Below are positions 42,659-50,683 of a DNA stretch of 64,000 bases, piece after piece. A program made the position numbers and the translations under genes. The notes under the pieces are model-generated. The model made no database searches, was not told the DNA's origin, and saw only the letters and a list, made by a program, of their open reading frames with translations. Every line of letters starts with the position of its first letter. Within the stretch, counting starts at the first letter, position 1. The DNA comes from JANQMX01 sp965247175 (GTDB lineage Bacteria; Pseudomonadota; Alphaproteobacteria; Kiloniellales; DSM-21159): assembly GCA_965247175.1 (NCBI GenBank), contig OZ252006.1, positions 2,976,001 to 3,040,000 of the forward strand, given 5' to 3'.

Positions 42659-43503
42659 CGTTGGAGACAAGACAGGAAATGACAGGGACGATGCCAAACA
42701 AACCGCTCAAGCTCTTGCAGCTCACCGATTGCCATATCGTGCCCGAGGGCAAACGCCTTTTCACGCTGGACCCGGCCGAACGGCTGCGCCAGGCGGTTGC
42801 GGACATCAACCGCAATCATGCGGACGCCGCGCTCTGCGTCCTCTCCGGCGACCTGACGGACACCGCGGCCCCCGAGGCCTATCGGATTCTCAAGCAGATC
42901 CTCTCGGAGCTTCTCGTCCCCTATCGCCTGATGCCGGGCAATCATGACGACCGGAGCGCGCTGAGGGCCGCCTTTCCAGACATCGAGGCTGATGAAGAGG
43001 GCTTCCTGCAATCGCGGCTGGACACGCCCGCCGGTGTGTTTCTGTTTCTCGACACGGTGGAAGCCGGCATCCACTCCGGCGTCTATTGCAAGCAACGTTG
43101 CCGCTGGCTGGAGCGCGCCTTGACGGAAACCGAGGAAGAACCCGTCTATCTCTTTCTGCATCACCCGCCGATGGAGATCGGCATGCCACGCCTGGACCAA
43201 TACCGGATCCTGCAAAGCGAAGGCCTAGCCGACGTCGTCGGCCGCTTTTCCAACATTCGCCATCTCTTCTTCGGCCATGTTCACCGGCCGATCGCGGGCA
43301 GCTGGCGCGGCATCCCCCTCTCCAGCGTGCCGGGCACCAACCATCAAAACAGCCTGGACCTCAGCGAAGGGCGCGCGAACGTGGTCAGCCTGGAGCCACC
43401 TGCCTACGGAGTCATCCTGATTGGCCCAGACAGCACCATCGTGCATCAGCAGAGCTTTCTCAGCGACGCCGAGCGCTTCCATTACGACGCACAGGCCGAA
43501 TAG
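42655..43503 (+). CDS. Calcineurin-like phosphodiesterase (CpdA/GpdQ type)
   Basis: About 270-282 residues with the dinuclear metallophosphatase motifs in order: TDCHI, LSGDLTD, MPGNHDD, FLHHPP and FGHVHRP. Relatives include cAMP phosphodiesterase CpdA and glycerophosphodiesterase GpdQ. Coupled to a PhnF-regulated Ugp-type importer, it most likely hydrolyses an imported phosphodiester in the cytoplasm. Start options are ATG 42655 (ATGA overlap), 42679 and 42691; the last directly precedes the conserved strand. Confidence 0.85.
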   Translation: MTLETRQEMTGTMPNKPLKLLQLTDCHIVPEGKRLFTLDPAERLRQAVADINRNHADAALCVLSGDLTDTAAPEAYRILKQILSELLVPYRLMPGNHDDRSALRAAFPDIEADEEGFLQSRLDTPAGVFLFLDTVEAGIHSGVYCKQRCRWLERALTETEEEPVYLFLHHPPMEIGMPRLDQYRILQSEGLADVVGRFSNIRHLFFGHVHRPIAGSWRGIPLSSVPGTNHQNSLDLSEGRANVVSLEPPAYGVILIGPDSTIVHQQSFLSDAERFHYDAQAE

Positions 43504-43546
43504 GTGCTGCGGCCGCCTGAGCAGTACTGGTCCCGATTTCGGCTCG

Positions 43547-44539
43547 CTAGCTCTTCGGCAGAGCATCTGGGTTGAAGACGACCTGCGGGTTCAGGCGCCC
43601 GTCGAAGAAGTCGAAGACGTTCTGCACCGAGATCTCGGCCATGCGACTCAAGCAGGCTTCGGTGTGCGCGGCGCAGTGCGGGGTCATGACCATGCCCTCA
43701 AGCGCCATGAAGGGATGTTCGGGGCCGGGCGGCAGCTTCTGCCAGACGTCGGTGCCCGCCCCCAAGAGATGTCCGCGCCCGACCGCCGCGGCCAGGTCCG
43801 CTTCGTTCACCAAGCTGCCTCGGGAGACGTTGACGAGGATCGACCCGGGCTTCATGGCGGCGAACTGGGGTGCTTGAAACAGCGGCGGCGCCTTGGGGTC
43901 CGCCGGCAGCGAGAGCACAACGGCGTCGGCCTCACCCAGCGCGTCCTCGAAGCCCGCGACATGGCGGTAGCCCAAGCCCTCCACCGCCGCCGGCTCGACG
44001 AAGGGATCGGCCACCACGATCTGCATGTCGAAGGCGGCGGCGAGCGTCGCCAGACGCCGGCCGATGCGGCCGAAGCCGACGATCAGCAGAGTGCGGCCCT
44101 TGAGCTCCATGGTGCCGACCGCATCGCGGCTTTCGAGGAAGCCCACCCGGTCTGCGTCGCTGGCGCTCTTCACCACGGCCATGCAGTGCGGCAGGCGGCG
44201 CGCGGCGGCGAGCAGCAGCATCATGGCGTGCTCGGCCACCGAGTCCGCATTGGCGGTGCCGATGGTGGCGACGGGAATGCCCCGCTCGGTCAGGAAGGGC
44301 ACATCCATGTTGTCGCAACCGACTCCGTGGCGGGAGACGATCTTGAGCCGCCCCGCCTGCTCCAGCACCTCGTGGGTCAGGTCCAGCTTGCGCAGGACGA
44401 TCGCGTCCGCCTCCCCGATGTGCTGCATCAGATCGGCGCGCACCGGGTCCTTGAACAGGACCCGCTCATAGTTCGGGCGGCTGTCGAACAGACGATGCCC
44501 GGCCTGGTGAATGTCTCCGACGAAGAGAACCTTCGGCAT
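43547..44539 (-). CDS. D-2-hydroxyacid dehydrogenase (phosphoglycerate dehydrogenase-like)
   Basis: A 330-residue D-isomer 2-hydroxyacid dehydrogenase: substrate domain, Rossmann GFGRIGRRL, catalytic Arg in VNVSRGSLVNE, and the Glu/His pair in PEHPFMALEGMVMTPHCAAHT. It interconverts 2-hydroxy- and 2-ketoacids with NAD(P). ATG 44539 is used (GAGGG upstream). Last in the TRAP-Ldh-aldolase-DH operon. Both glyoxylate reductase and (S)-sulfolactate dehydrogenase (SlcC) belong to this family. Confidence 0.88.
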   Translation of the reverse strand: MPKVLFVGDIHQAGHRLFDSRPNYERVLFKDPVRADLMQHIGEADAIVLRKLDLTHEVLEQAGRLKIVSRHGVGCDNMDVPFLTERGIPVATIGTANADSVAEHAMMLLLAAARRLPHCMAVVKSASDADRVGFLESRDAVGTMELKGRTLLIVGFGRIGRRLATLAAAFDMQIVVADPFVEPAAVEGLGYRHVAGFEDALGEADAVVLSLPADPKAPPLFQAPQFAAMKPGSILVNVSRGSLVNEADLAAAVGRGHLLGAGTDVWQKLPPGPEHPFMALEGMVMTPHCAAHTEACLSRMAEISVQNVFDFFDGRLNPQVVFNPDALPKS

Positions 44540-44564
44540 GATCGACCCTCGGCGCGGCTGGCTG

Positions 44565-45350
44565 TCAGCGATCGGCGAAGGCGGCAAGGCTCTCGGCGGC
44601 GCCCTTCTTGAGCAGCCCCACGTCGGAGCCGACGCCGACCATTCGGTAGCCCATGTCGACGTAGCGCTTGGCGTCCTCGGTGCCGAAGGCGAGCGTGCCG
44701 GCGGTCATGCCGTTCTTGTTGCAAACCTCGGCAATCTTCGCCATCTGCGCCTGCACCTCATCCGCGCCCGGGTTCATCAGGTGGCCCATGCTGGCGGCCA
44801 GATCGCCCGGCCCGATAAAGACAGCATCGACCCCTTCGACGGCGCAGATCGCGTCCAGCCGGCCGGCCGCCTCGATGGTCTCCACCTGCACGAGCAGGCC
44901 GATCTGCTCGTTGATGCTGTGCCAGTAGTCGCGGTTGTAGCCATAGCAGCTCGCCCGCATGGCCGCCGCCACGCCCCGCACGCCCTGGGGCGGATAGCGC
45001 ACGGCACTGACCGCCTCCTTCGCCTCCTCGGCGGTCTGCACGAAGGGGATGACGAAGTTGTAGAAGCCCATGTCGAGCAGACGCTTCAGGGTCACCATGT
45101 CGTTCCAGGGCGGCCGCACCATGGGCACTGTCGGGCTGCCCTTGATGGCCTGGAGCTGTCCCAAAAGATCGCCGTAGTCGCTCGGCGCATGCTCCGTATC
45201 GAACAGCATCCAGTCGAAGCCGGCATAGGACAGTATCTCCACGGACATGTTGCTGCAGAGCGAGTTCCACAGGCCGAGCTGCAGCCGGTTCTCTTTCAGC
45301 GCCGTCTTTAGAGGGTTGCGGAGGGCAAGATCTTGCTGGTTCTGCGCCAT
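44565..45350 (-). CDS. HpcH/HpaI-family aldolase (2-keto-3-deoxy acid type)
   Basis: A 261-residue class II aldolase: LFDTEHAPSDYGDLL, MVRPPWND, PPQGVRGVAAAMRAS, QVETIEA and FIGPGDLAASMGH. Close to the GarL/RhmA group that splits 2-keto-3-deoxy sugar acids to pyruvate and an aldehyde. Flanked by two dehydrogenases acting on hydroxyacids and a TAXI-TRAP transporter. Second aldolase of this fold in the window. Confidence 0.85.
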   Translation of the reverse strand: MAQNQQDLALRNPLKTALKENRLQLGLWNSLCSNMSVEILSYAGFDWMLFDTEHAPSDYGDLLGQLQAIKGSPTVPMVRPPWNDMVTLKRLLDMGFYNFVIPFVQTAEEAKEAVSAVRYPPQGVRGVAAAMRASCYGYNRDYWHSINEQIGLLVQVETIEAAGRLDAICAVEGVDAVFIGPGDLAASMGHLMNPGADEVQAQMAKIAEVCNKNGMTAGTLAFGTEDAKRYVDMGYRMVGVGSDVGLLKKGAAESLAAFADR

Positions 45351-45400
45351 GTTGGGTCAGCCTCGTTTGGATGGATTGTTGAACGAATGAAAAAGAGCGG

Positions 45401-46438
45401 TCAGGCGAGGAGTTTAGCCTCCGACAGGCCGAGGCCTTCGGCGGTGTCCAGGATTTGCCGCCAGATGCCGTCCGGAACCTCGATGCCGTTTTCGCTGCGC
45501 TTCGCGCGCTCCAGATTCTCCGGCTCGCCGGGGATGAGAACCGGCGCCGAGGGGTCGCGCGCCGCGCTTGCCTTGACCCAATCGATGTAGCCGGCGGCGA
45601 TGCCGTTCGCCTCCGTGCCGGCGTGGCAGGCGGCCGGGTCGATGAAGAAGGACAGCATGTTGTTGCGGTTGACGCTCTCGGTCGGGCTGGTGGTGCCGCC
45701 GCCGGTCAACGCACCGGCCATGAGATCGACTACCAGGCTGAGACCGTAACCCTTGTGGGCGCCCATGGTCAGCATGGCGCCACCGTCATAGTAGTCGCCG
45801 GGGTTCCGGGAGGGATTGCCCTCCTTGTCGAGGATCCAGCCCTCCGGGATGCTGCGCCCGGCCATGTTGGCAACCCGCAGCTTGCCCTCGGCGACCGAAG
45901 AGGTGGTCATGTCGACGATCACCGGGTCTCGGCCCTCGACCGGAATGCCGACGCAGATCGGGTTGGTCGACATGCGCCGTTCGACCCCGCCGAAGGGAGA
46001 GACGGCGGGCTTGGCCGGCGAGTTGACGAAGTGGAAGGAAACCATGCCTGCGTCCGCTGCCAGCTCGGCCCAGTCGCCGAGACGCCCGACATGGGCGACG
46101 TTCCTCAAGCCGATGGTGGCGCTGCCATAGGTCTTGGCCTTTTCGATGCCCTTCAGGGTCGCTGCCTCGGCCATCACCTGGCCGAAACCCAGATTGGCAT
46201 CGAAGACCGAGACCGCACCGAAGTCGGCCACCGGGGTCAGCGCGCCGCCGGACCGAATCGAGCCGTCGCGCAGTTGCTCCGCATACTGGCAAAGACGGAT
46301 GACCCCGTGGGAGTCGTGGCCCACAAGGTTGCCGTTGACCAGCCGCGTGGCGACCTGTTGCGCGTCGCTCTCGCTGGCCCCGGCCGCGGCGAGAATGCGC
46401 GCAGCGGCTCCTTCCAATTGCTGTGCCGTCAGTCTCAC
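45401..46438 (-). CDS. Malate/L-lactate dehydrogenase family (Ldh2/YbiC/ComC type) oxidoreductase
   Basis: A 345-residue NAD(P)-dependent type-2 malate/L-lactate dehydrogenase: catalytic GHDSHGVIRL, AEAATLKGIEKAKTYGSATIGLRN, and a C-terminal PGEPE. GTG start at 46438. The family includes L-lactate/malate dehydrogenases, delta-1-piperideine reductases and (R)-sulfolactate dehydrogenase ComC. Adjacent D-specific dehydrogenase suggests pairwise conversion of enantiomers of one hydroxyacid. Confidence 0.88.
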   Translation of the reverse strand: MRLTAQQLEGAAARILAAAGASESDAQQVATRLVNGNLVGHDSHGVIRLCQYAEQLRDGSIRSGGALTPVADFGAVSVFDANLGFGQVMAEAATLKGIEKAKTYGSATIGLRNVAHVGRLGDWAELAADAGMVSFHFVNSPAKPAVSPFGGVERRMSTNPICVGIPVEGRDPVIVDMTTSSVAEGKLRVANMAGRSIPEGWILDKEGNPSRNPGDYYDGGAMLTMGAHKGYGLSLVVDLMAGALTGGGTTSPTESVNRNNMLSFFIDPAACHAGTEANGIAAGYIDWVKASAARDPSAPVLIPGEPENLERAKRSENGIEVPDGIWRQILDTAEGLGLSEAKLLA

Positions 46439-46490
46439 CGCACCATTCCCATCGTTTCCAAAGCTCTGGTTTCCATTGCGTTCTCTCGCC

Positions 46491-48380
46491 TCACCCCTGC
46501 TTGCTGTCGGCCGGCACCGCAGCGGTCATGCGTGAGGCCAGATAGACCACCGCGATGAAGGCCAGGGCGGGCAAGGAGGCGCGCCAATCGGGATAGATCA
46601 GGCCGACCGTCGCGATCAGCAGCAGCGCCTTATGCCAGGTCTTGAGCGGCGCGAAGAGATAGCCGTGCAGCGCCGCCGCCAGAACGACGACACCGAGGAC
46701 CGCCTGGGCCAGCGCCAGCGTCACGTGGAGTGCATCGCCCTGCAGCAGGATCGCCGGCTCGTAGACGAAGAGGAAGGGAATGATGAAGCCGGGCAGGCCG
46801 AGCTTCACAGCCTTGATGCTCGACTCCCAGACCTTCGCACCGGCCAGCGCATTGGCGGCATAGACGGCCATGGCGACAGGCGGCGTGATCGCCGAGAGGA
46901 TGGCGAAGTAGAAGACGAAGAGGTGCGCCGCCTCCGGCTGCACCCCGAGCTTGACCAGCGCCGGCACCAAAAGGGCCACCTGCACGATGTAGGCCGGCGT
47001 GGTCGGCATGCCCATGCCGAGGATGACGCCGGCGAGCATGCTGAGCAGCAGGGCGACGACCAGCGTGTCGCCCGCCGCCGAGATGACGAAGTTGGAGAAG
47101 CCCAGGCCGATGCCGGAGATGTTGATGGCGCCGACGACGATGCCGGCGCAAGCGGTCGCCGCAACGATGGCGAGGGAGTTGCGCGCACCCTTCTCAAGCG
47201 CCGCCAAGGTGTTGCTCAGGGTGACGTGATGGCGGGTGGTCTTGCGCAGCAAGGCCGAAGGCAGAATGGCCGCAATGCCGCAGAGGGCCGCGAAGGCCGC
47301 CGAGTAACCCAGCAGCAGAACGCCGATGATGATCACCAGAGGCAGGAACATGTGGCCGCGATCTTTCAGCACCTTGCCGAGCGGCACCTGCTGGTCCTTG
47401 GGAACGGTGCCGATATCGAGGCGCTTGGCTTCGAAGTGGATGGCGGCGAAGACGGCGACGTAATAGAGCACCGCCGGCGCCAGGGCCAAGGCGGCGACGG
47501 TCAGGTAGCTGACGCCGAGATACTCGGCCATGACGAAGGCGGCCGCCCCCATGACCGGCGGCATGATCTGCCCGCCAGTCGAGCTCACCGCCTCGACCGA
47601 AGCGGCGAATGATGGCTTGAAGCCGATGCGCTTCATCAACGGGATGGAAAAGGCGCCGGTGGTCATCACGTTGGCCACGGCCGATCCGGAGACCGAGCCG
47701 AAGAGGCCGCTGGTGATGCAGGAGACCTTGGCGGGGCCGCCGACCTGCCGTCCGGTCAGCGCGATGGCGAAATCCATGAAGAGCTGGCCAACGCCCATAC
47801 GCTCGACCAGGGCGCCGAACACGATGAAGAGCACCATGTAGGTGGCGGAGACGGCGACCGGGATGCCGAAGATGCCGTCGGTGGTCAGGAAGAGCTGCTC
47901 GACCAGCACCTCATAGGACGTCTGCGTCGCAACCAGGGCGAAGACCATGAAGCCCAAGGCGGCGATCGGCAGCGCCGGCCCCAGCATGCGCCGCGTGCCC
48001 TCCAACACCAGGACCACCAGCGCCGTGCCGACGATCAGGTCCCAATGGGACAGCGGATCGACGTACATGAAGCGCAGCTCGACGTACTCGAGATTGATTG
48101 CCGGATAGAGCGCGGCGAAGGCGACCGCCAGCCCAAGCAGCACGTTGATCAGGTTGGGGCGTCCGACCTTGTCGCCGTTCCAGGTGACCGTCAGGAAGAC
48201 CAGGCAGAGCCCAAGCGCCACGTGGTAGCCGCGCAGGAGATAGGGGCCGGGGTAGCCCATCAAAGCGAAGTAGAGGTGGCTGATCGCAAAGGCCAGCAGA
48301 AGCCCCTTGATCAGGAGTCCCACGATGTCACGTTGGTCTCGCAGCATCTTCGCCGTCGCCTCATCCCCGGGGGCCGCCAT
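46491..48380 (-). CDS. TAXI-type TRAP transporter permease, fused subunits (second copy)
   Basis: A 629-residue polytopic protein with the same fused 4TM-12TM layout as 18887-20794: GAFSIPLMKRIGFKPSFAASVEAVSSTGGQIMPPVMGAAAF-type signature and GMGMPTTPAYIVQ. The N-terminal DctQ-like part spans about 1-160. It imports an organic anion with the TAXI protein at 48497. Confidence 0.92.
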   Translation of the reverse strand: MAAPGDEATAKMLRDQRDIVGLLIKGLLLAFAISHLYFALMGYPGPYLLRGYHVALGLCLVFLTVTWNGDKVGRPNLINVLLGLAVAFAALYPAINLEYVELRFMYVDPLSHWDLIVGTALVVLVLEGTRRMLGPALPIAALGFMVFALVATQTSYEVLVEQLFLTTDGIFGIPVAVSATYMVLFIVFGALVERMGVGQLFMDFAIALTGRQVGGPAKVSCITSGLFGSVSGSAVANVMTTGAFSIPLMKRIGFKPSFAASVEAVSSTGGQIMPPVMGAAAFVMAEYLGVSYLTVAALALAPAVLYYVAVFAAIHFEAKRLDIGTVPKDQQVPLGKVLKDRGHMFLPLVIIIGVLLLGYSAAFAALCGIAAILPSALLRKTTRHHVTLSNTLAALEKGARNSLAIVAATACAGIVVGAINISGIGLGFSNFVISAAGDTLVVALLLSMLAGVILGMGMPTTPAYIVQVALLVPALVKLGVQPEAAHLFVFYFAILSAITPPVAMAVYAANALAGAKVWESSIKAVKLGLPGFIIPFLFVYEPAILLQGDALHVTLALAQAVLGVVVLAAALHGYLFAPLKTWHKALLLIATVGLIYPDWRASLPALAFIAVVYLASRMTAAVPADSKQG

Positions 48381-48417
48381 GACCCCCTCGGTCCTTCACG
48401 CCATCGGGTGAAAGACG

Positions 48418-48483
48418 ACCGGCTCCGCCCCAAGCTAGGCAAGCTTCCGCCGTAAGGCGGCGAATGGGAGGGGCGGAGCCGGT
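48418..48483 (-). terminator. Branched hairpin between second TAXI gene and TRAP permease
   Basis: Outer 14-bp perfect stem ACCGGCTCCGCCCC / GGGGCGGAGCCGGT encloses 38 nt containing a second stem CCGCC-GTAA-GGCGG (48447-48460). It begins about 13 nt after the TAXI stop on the minus strand. No U-tract. The strongest of the four binding-protein-associated hairpins in this window. Confidence 0.75.
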
Positions 48484-48496
48484 ACCTCGGGAAAGA

Positions 48497-49450
48497 TCAG
48501 TTGACGCCGCGTGCCTGGTAGAAGGCGGCAGCGGCCGGATGCAGCGGCACGCCGATCTCAGCCGACATGTCCTCCATGGTCAGGGTCGCCATGCTCTTGT
48601 TCACGGAGGAGAGCGAGTCGAGATTATCGGCCACCGCGGTCAGCATCTGCGTGACGATCTTGTCGTCATAGTCGCAGGCGGCGATCAGATGCGTGCCATA
48701 GGTGATGGCTTCTGCGTCCTTGCTCAGGCCGGGGTAGCTGTCCGCCTTGATGGTGCGCTTGATGAAGGCCGCGTTCCTGTCCTTGAAGTATTCGAAAATC
48801 TCTTCGGTCACCGGCACGATCTCGATATCGCGGCTTGAGGCGACGTCCATCACCGCGCCCGCCGGCAGCGCCGTACCGAGGGTGAAGATGTCGGCGTGGC
48901 CGTCCTTCATCTGATTGACCGAGTCCGAATAGGAGACGTGCGAGACATCTTCCAAGTCGTCGTAGCTGAGGCCGACGGCATCGAGCAGCCCGCGGGTCAG
49001 GAACTCGCCTGTGTTGCCGTTCTGCTGCGTGGTCAGGCGCTTGCCCTTGAAGTCGGCGATGGAGTTCACGTTGGCGTCGTCGCGGGCGACGATCTGGAAC
49101 CACTGGGGATAGAGCGTGCCGAGGTTGCAGACGTTCTGCGCAGGCTCGCGGAAGGGCGGCCGGCCGGCCAGGGCATCGACGGTCGAAATGGTGTTGGCGA
49201 AGGCGATCGGGAACTTGCCGGCGGAAACGCCGACCACGTTGGCCACACCGGCACCCGGCTTCACCGTGACCGAAACGTTGGGGTCGTTCTGCTCCATGAT
49301 GCCCTTGATGGCACCGCCGAGCGGATACCAGGAGCCGCCTTGCGAGCCGGTCGAGAGAACGAACTCTTCCGCCTGCGCCGACAGAGCCCCGGCGGCCGCC
49401 AGGGCGACGGCAAGCGTTGTACCTTTCACCAACTTGGTCAGCTTCGACAT
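48497..49450 (-). CDS. TAXI-family TRAP solute-binding protein (second copy)
   Basis: A 317-residue secreted binding protein: signal peptide (GTTLAVALAAAGALSAQA) then TAXI fold (LSTGSQGGSWYPLGGAIKGI, NTGEFLTRGLLDAVGL, C-terminal PLHPAAAAFYQARGV). Start 49450 is set by AAGGAGGAAACC upstream; the open frame to 49657 is non-coding. It heads the minus-strand catabolic operon and faces the GntR regulator. Confidence 0.92.
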   Translation of the reverse strand: MSKLTKLVKGTTLAVALAAAGALSAQAEEFVLSTGSQGGSWYPLGGAIKGIMEQNDPNVSVTVKPGAGVANVVGVSAGKFPIAFANTISTVDALAGRPPFREPAQNVCNLGTLYPQWFQIVARDDANVNSIADFKGKRLTTQQNGNTGEFLTRGLLDAVGLSYDDLEDVSHVSYSDSVNQMKDGHADIFTLGTALPAGAVMDVASSRDIEIVPVTEEIFEYFKDRNAAFIKRTIKADSYPGLSKDAEAITYGTHLIAACDYDDKIVTQMLTAVADNLDSLSSVNKSMATLTMEDMSAEIGVPLHPAAAAFYQARGVN

Positions 49451-49782
49451 CTCGGTTTCCTCCTTGTTCGTGGTGCGTTTGTCCGCGCCACGCTTCTTTC
49501 TGTCTCGCAGTGCCATTCTCAGGGCGACGGCCCTTCTTCGCGGACCCTGCGTCTTGTGGGCCACGACACTAAAGTTGGGGAAAAATTTGTCAATCAAATA
49601 TAGATCTGTAACTTCGACGATCATCCGCCACTTCACCTGGAACAACAGGCCATGCAAACTCTACTTCATTGTTTTATAGTGCATTTTCTTATGCACCCCG
49701 CCGCTCTACTCAGATGCACTTGACAATTTGTCTGACAAATAATTTCATAACCTGCCGAGATTGCGCGATGGAGTGACAAGTT
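49451..49782. promoter_or_regulatory. Divergent control region of TRAP operon 2 and GntR regulator
   Basis: About 330 bp, AT-rich in the right half. It contains GTGCAT-TTTCTT-ATGCAC at 49679-49696, a further ATGCAC copy near 49714-49719, and the 15-bp GntR-type palindrome at 49726-49740. Promoter hexamers cannot be placed with confidence. Confidence 0.55.
49726..49740. promoter_or_regulatory. FadR-type GntR operator
   Basis: Perfect inverted repeat ATTTGTC-T-GACAAAT. FCD-domain GntR regulators typically bind short palindromes of the TNGTC-N-GACNA form. Located 43 bp before the GntR start and in the shared promoter with the TRAP operon, fitting autoregulation plus operon control. Confidence 0.75.
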
Positions 49783-50493
49783 TTGAAAGAGAGTTCGGTG
49801 GCAAAGAGAGCGACCCTGAGCGAGCAGGTTTACGACGGGATCCTGGGGCTGGTGATGGACGGCAGCGTTCCCATCGGCACGCGCCTGCCGCCCGAGGTGG
49901 AGCTCTGCCGCAACTACGGTGCCTCGCGTCCGATCGTGCGCGAGGTGCTGGCCCGGCTGCGGGCCGAAGGCCTGATCGAGTCGCGCAAAGGCTCCGGCAG
50001 CTATGTCCTCCGGCAAACCGCGACCTCGCCACAGCTGCCCGAAGGCGTGGCCAGCATGGCCGAGATCGAGGAGTGCTACGACTTCCGCATTGCCCACGAA
50101 GGCGAGTGCGCCTACGTCGCGGCCGCCAAGCGCACGGACGACGACATCGAGGCCATGAACGCGGCCTTTGATGCCTTCTGCACTGGCCTGACGGACCCCG
50201 AGCGCGGCGGCATCCTCGACGACTTCCGCTTCCACCTGGCCATCGCTCAGGCCACCCACAACACCTTCTTCGTCAACGCCTTCCAGTCCGTCGCCAGCCG
50301 CGTCCATATGGCGATCGAGATCTCGCGGCGCATGAACGCGACACCGGTCGCCGTGCGGCGGGAACGGTTGATCGCCGAGCACGAGGCGGTGCTTCGTGCG
50401 ATCGTCGAAGGCGAGCCGGCGAAGGCCCGCCGTGCCATGCGCGACCATGTCACCCGCTCCAAAACCCGCCTGTTCAAGGGCGAGAGCGGATAG
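49783..50493 (+). CDS. GntR-family regulator, FadR/FCD subfamily
   Basis: A 236-residue regulator with an N-terminal winged helix (LPPEVELCRNYGASRPIVREVLARLRAEGLIE in outline) and a helical FCD domain carrying metal-ligand-like residues (DDFRFHLAIAQATHN, AEHEAVLRAIVEGEPAKARRAMRDH). TTG 49783 or GTG 49798 are candidate starts. It most likely represses the divergent TAXI-TRAP operon until a hydroxyacid or sugar-acid ligand binds. Confidence 0.85.
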   Translation: MKESSVAKRATLSEQVYDGILGLVMDGSVPIGTRLPPEVELCRNYGASRPIVREVLARLRAEGLIESRKGSGSYVLRQTATSPQLPEGVASMAEIEECYDFRIAHEGECAYVAAAKRTDDDIEAMNAAFDAFCTGLTDPERGGILDDFRFHLAIAQATHNTFFVNAFQSVASRVHMAIEISRRMNATPVAVRRERLIAEHEAVLRAIVEGEPAKARRAMRDHVTRSKTRLFKGESG

Positions 50494-50683
50494 AGCCGGC
50501 GCCTCGAGTCAGCGCGTTTTCCAGGGGAGCGCCCGTACCCTCTAGAGATCGGGTCACAGAGAAGTTCCGGATCGGCGCCCGCGCTGCAGGATCGGCAACG
50601 ACGATGTGAGTGGACGCGCCATTCCGGAGCCTTAGACTGAGTGCCGCGCACCACGCCATAGCCGCTGCTCGGATCGCATCTCC

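Noticed and set aside
43421..44611. 396-codon plus-strand ORF opposite the D-2-hydroxyacid dehydrogenase
   Set aside because: Antisense of a gene with clear NAD-binding and catalytic motifs.
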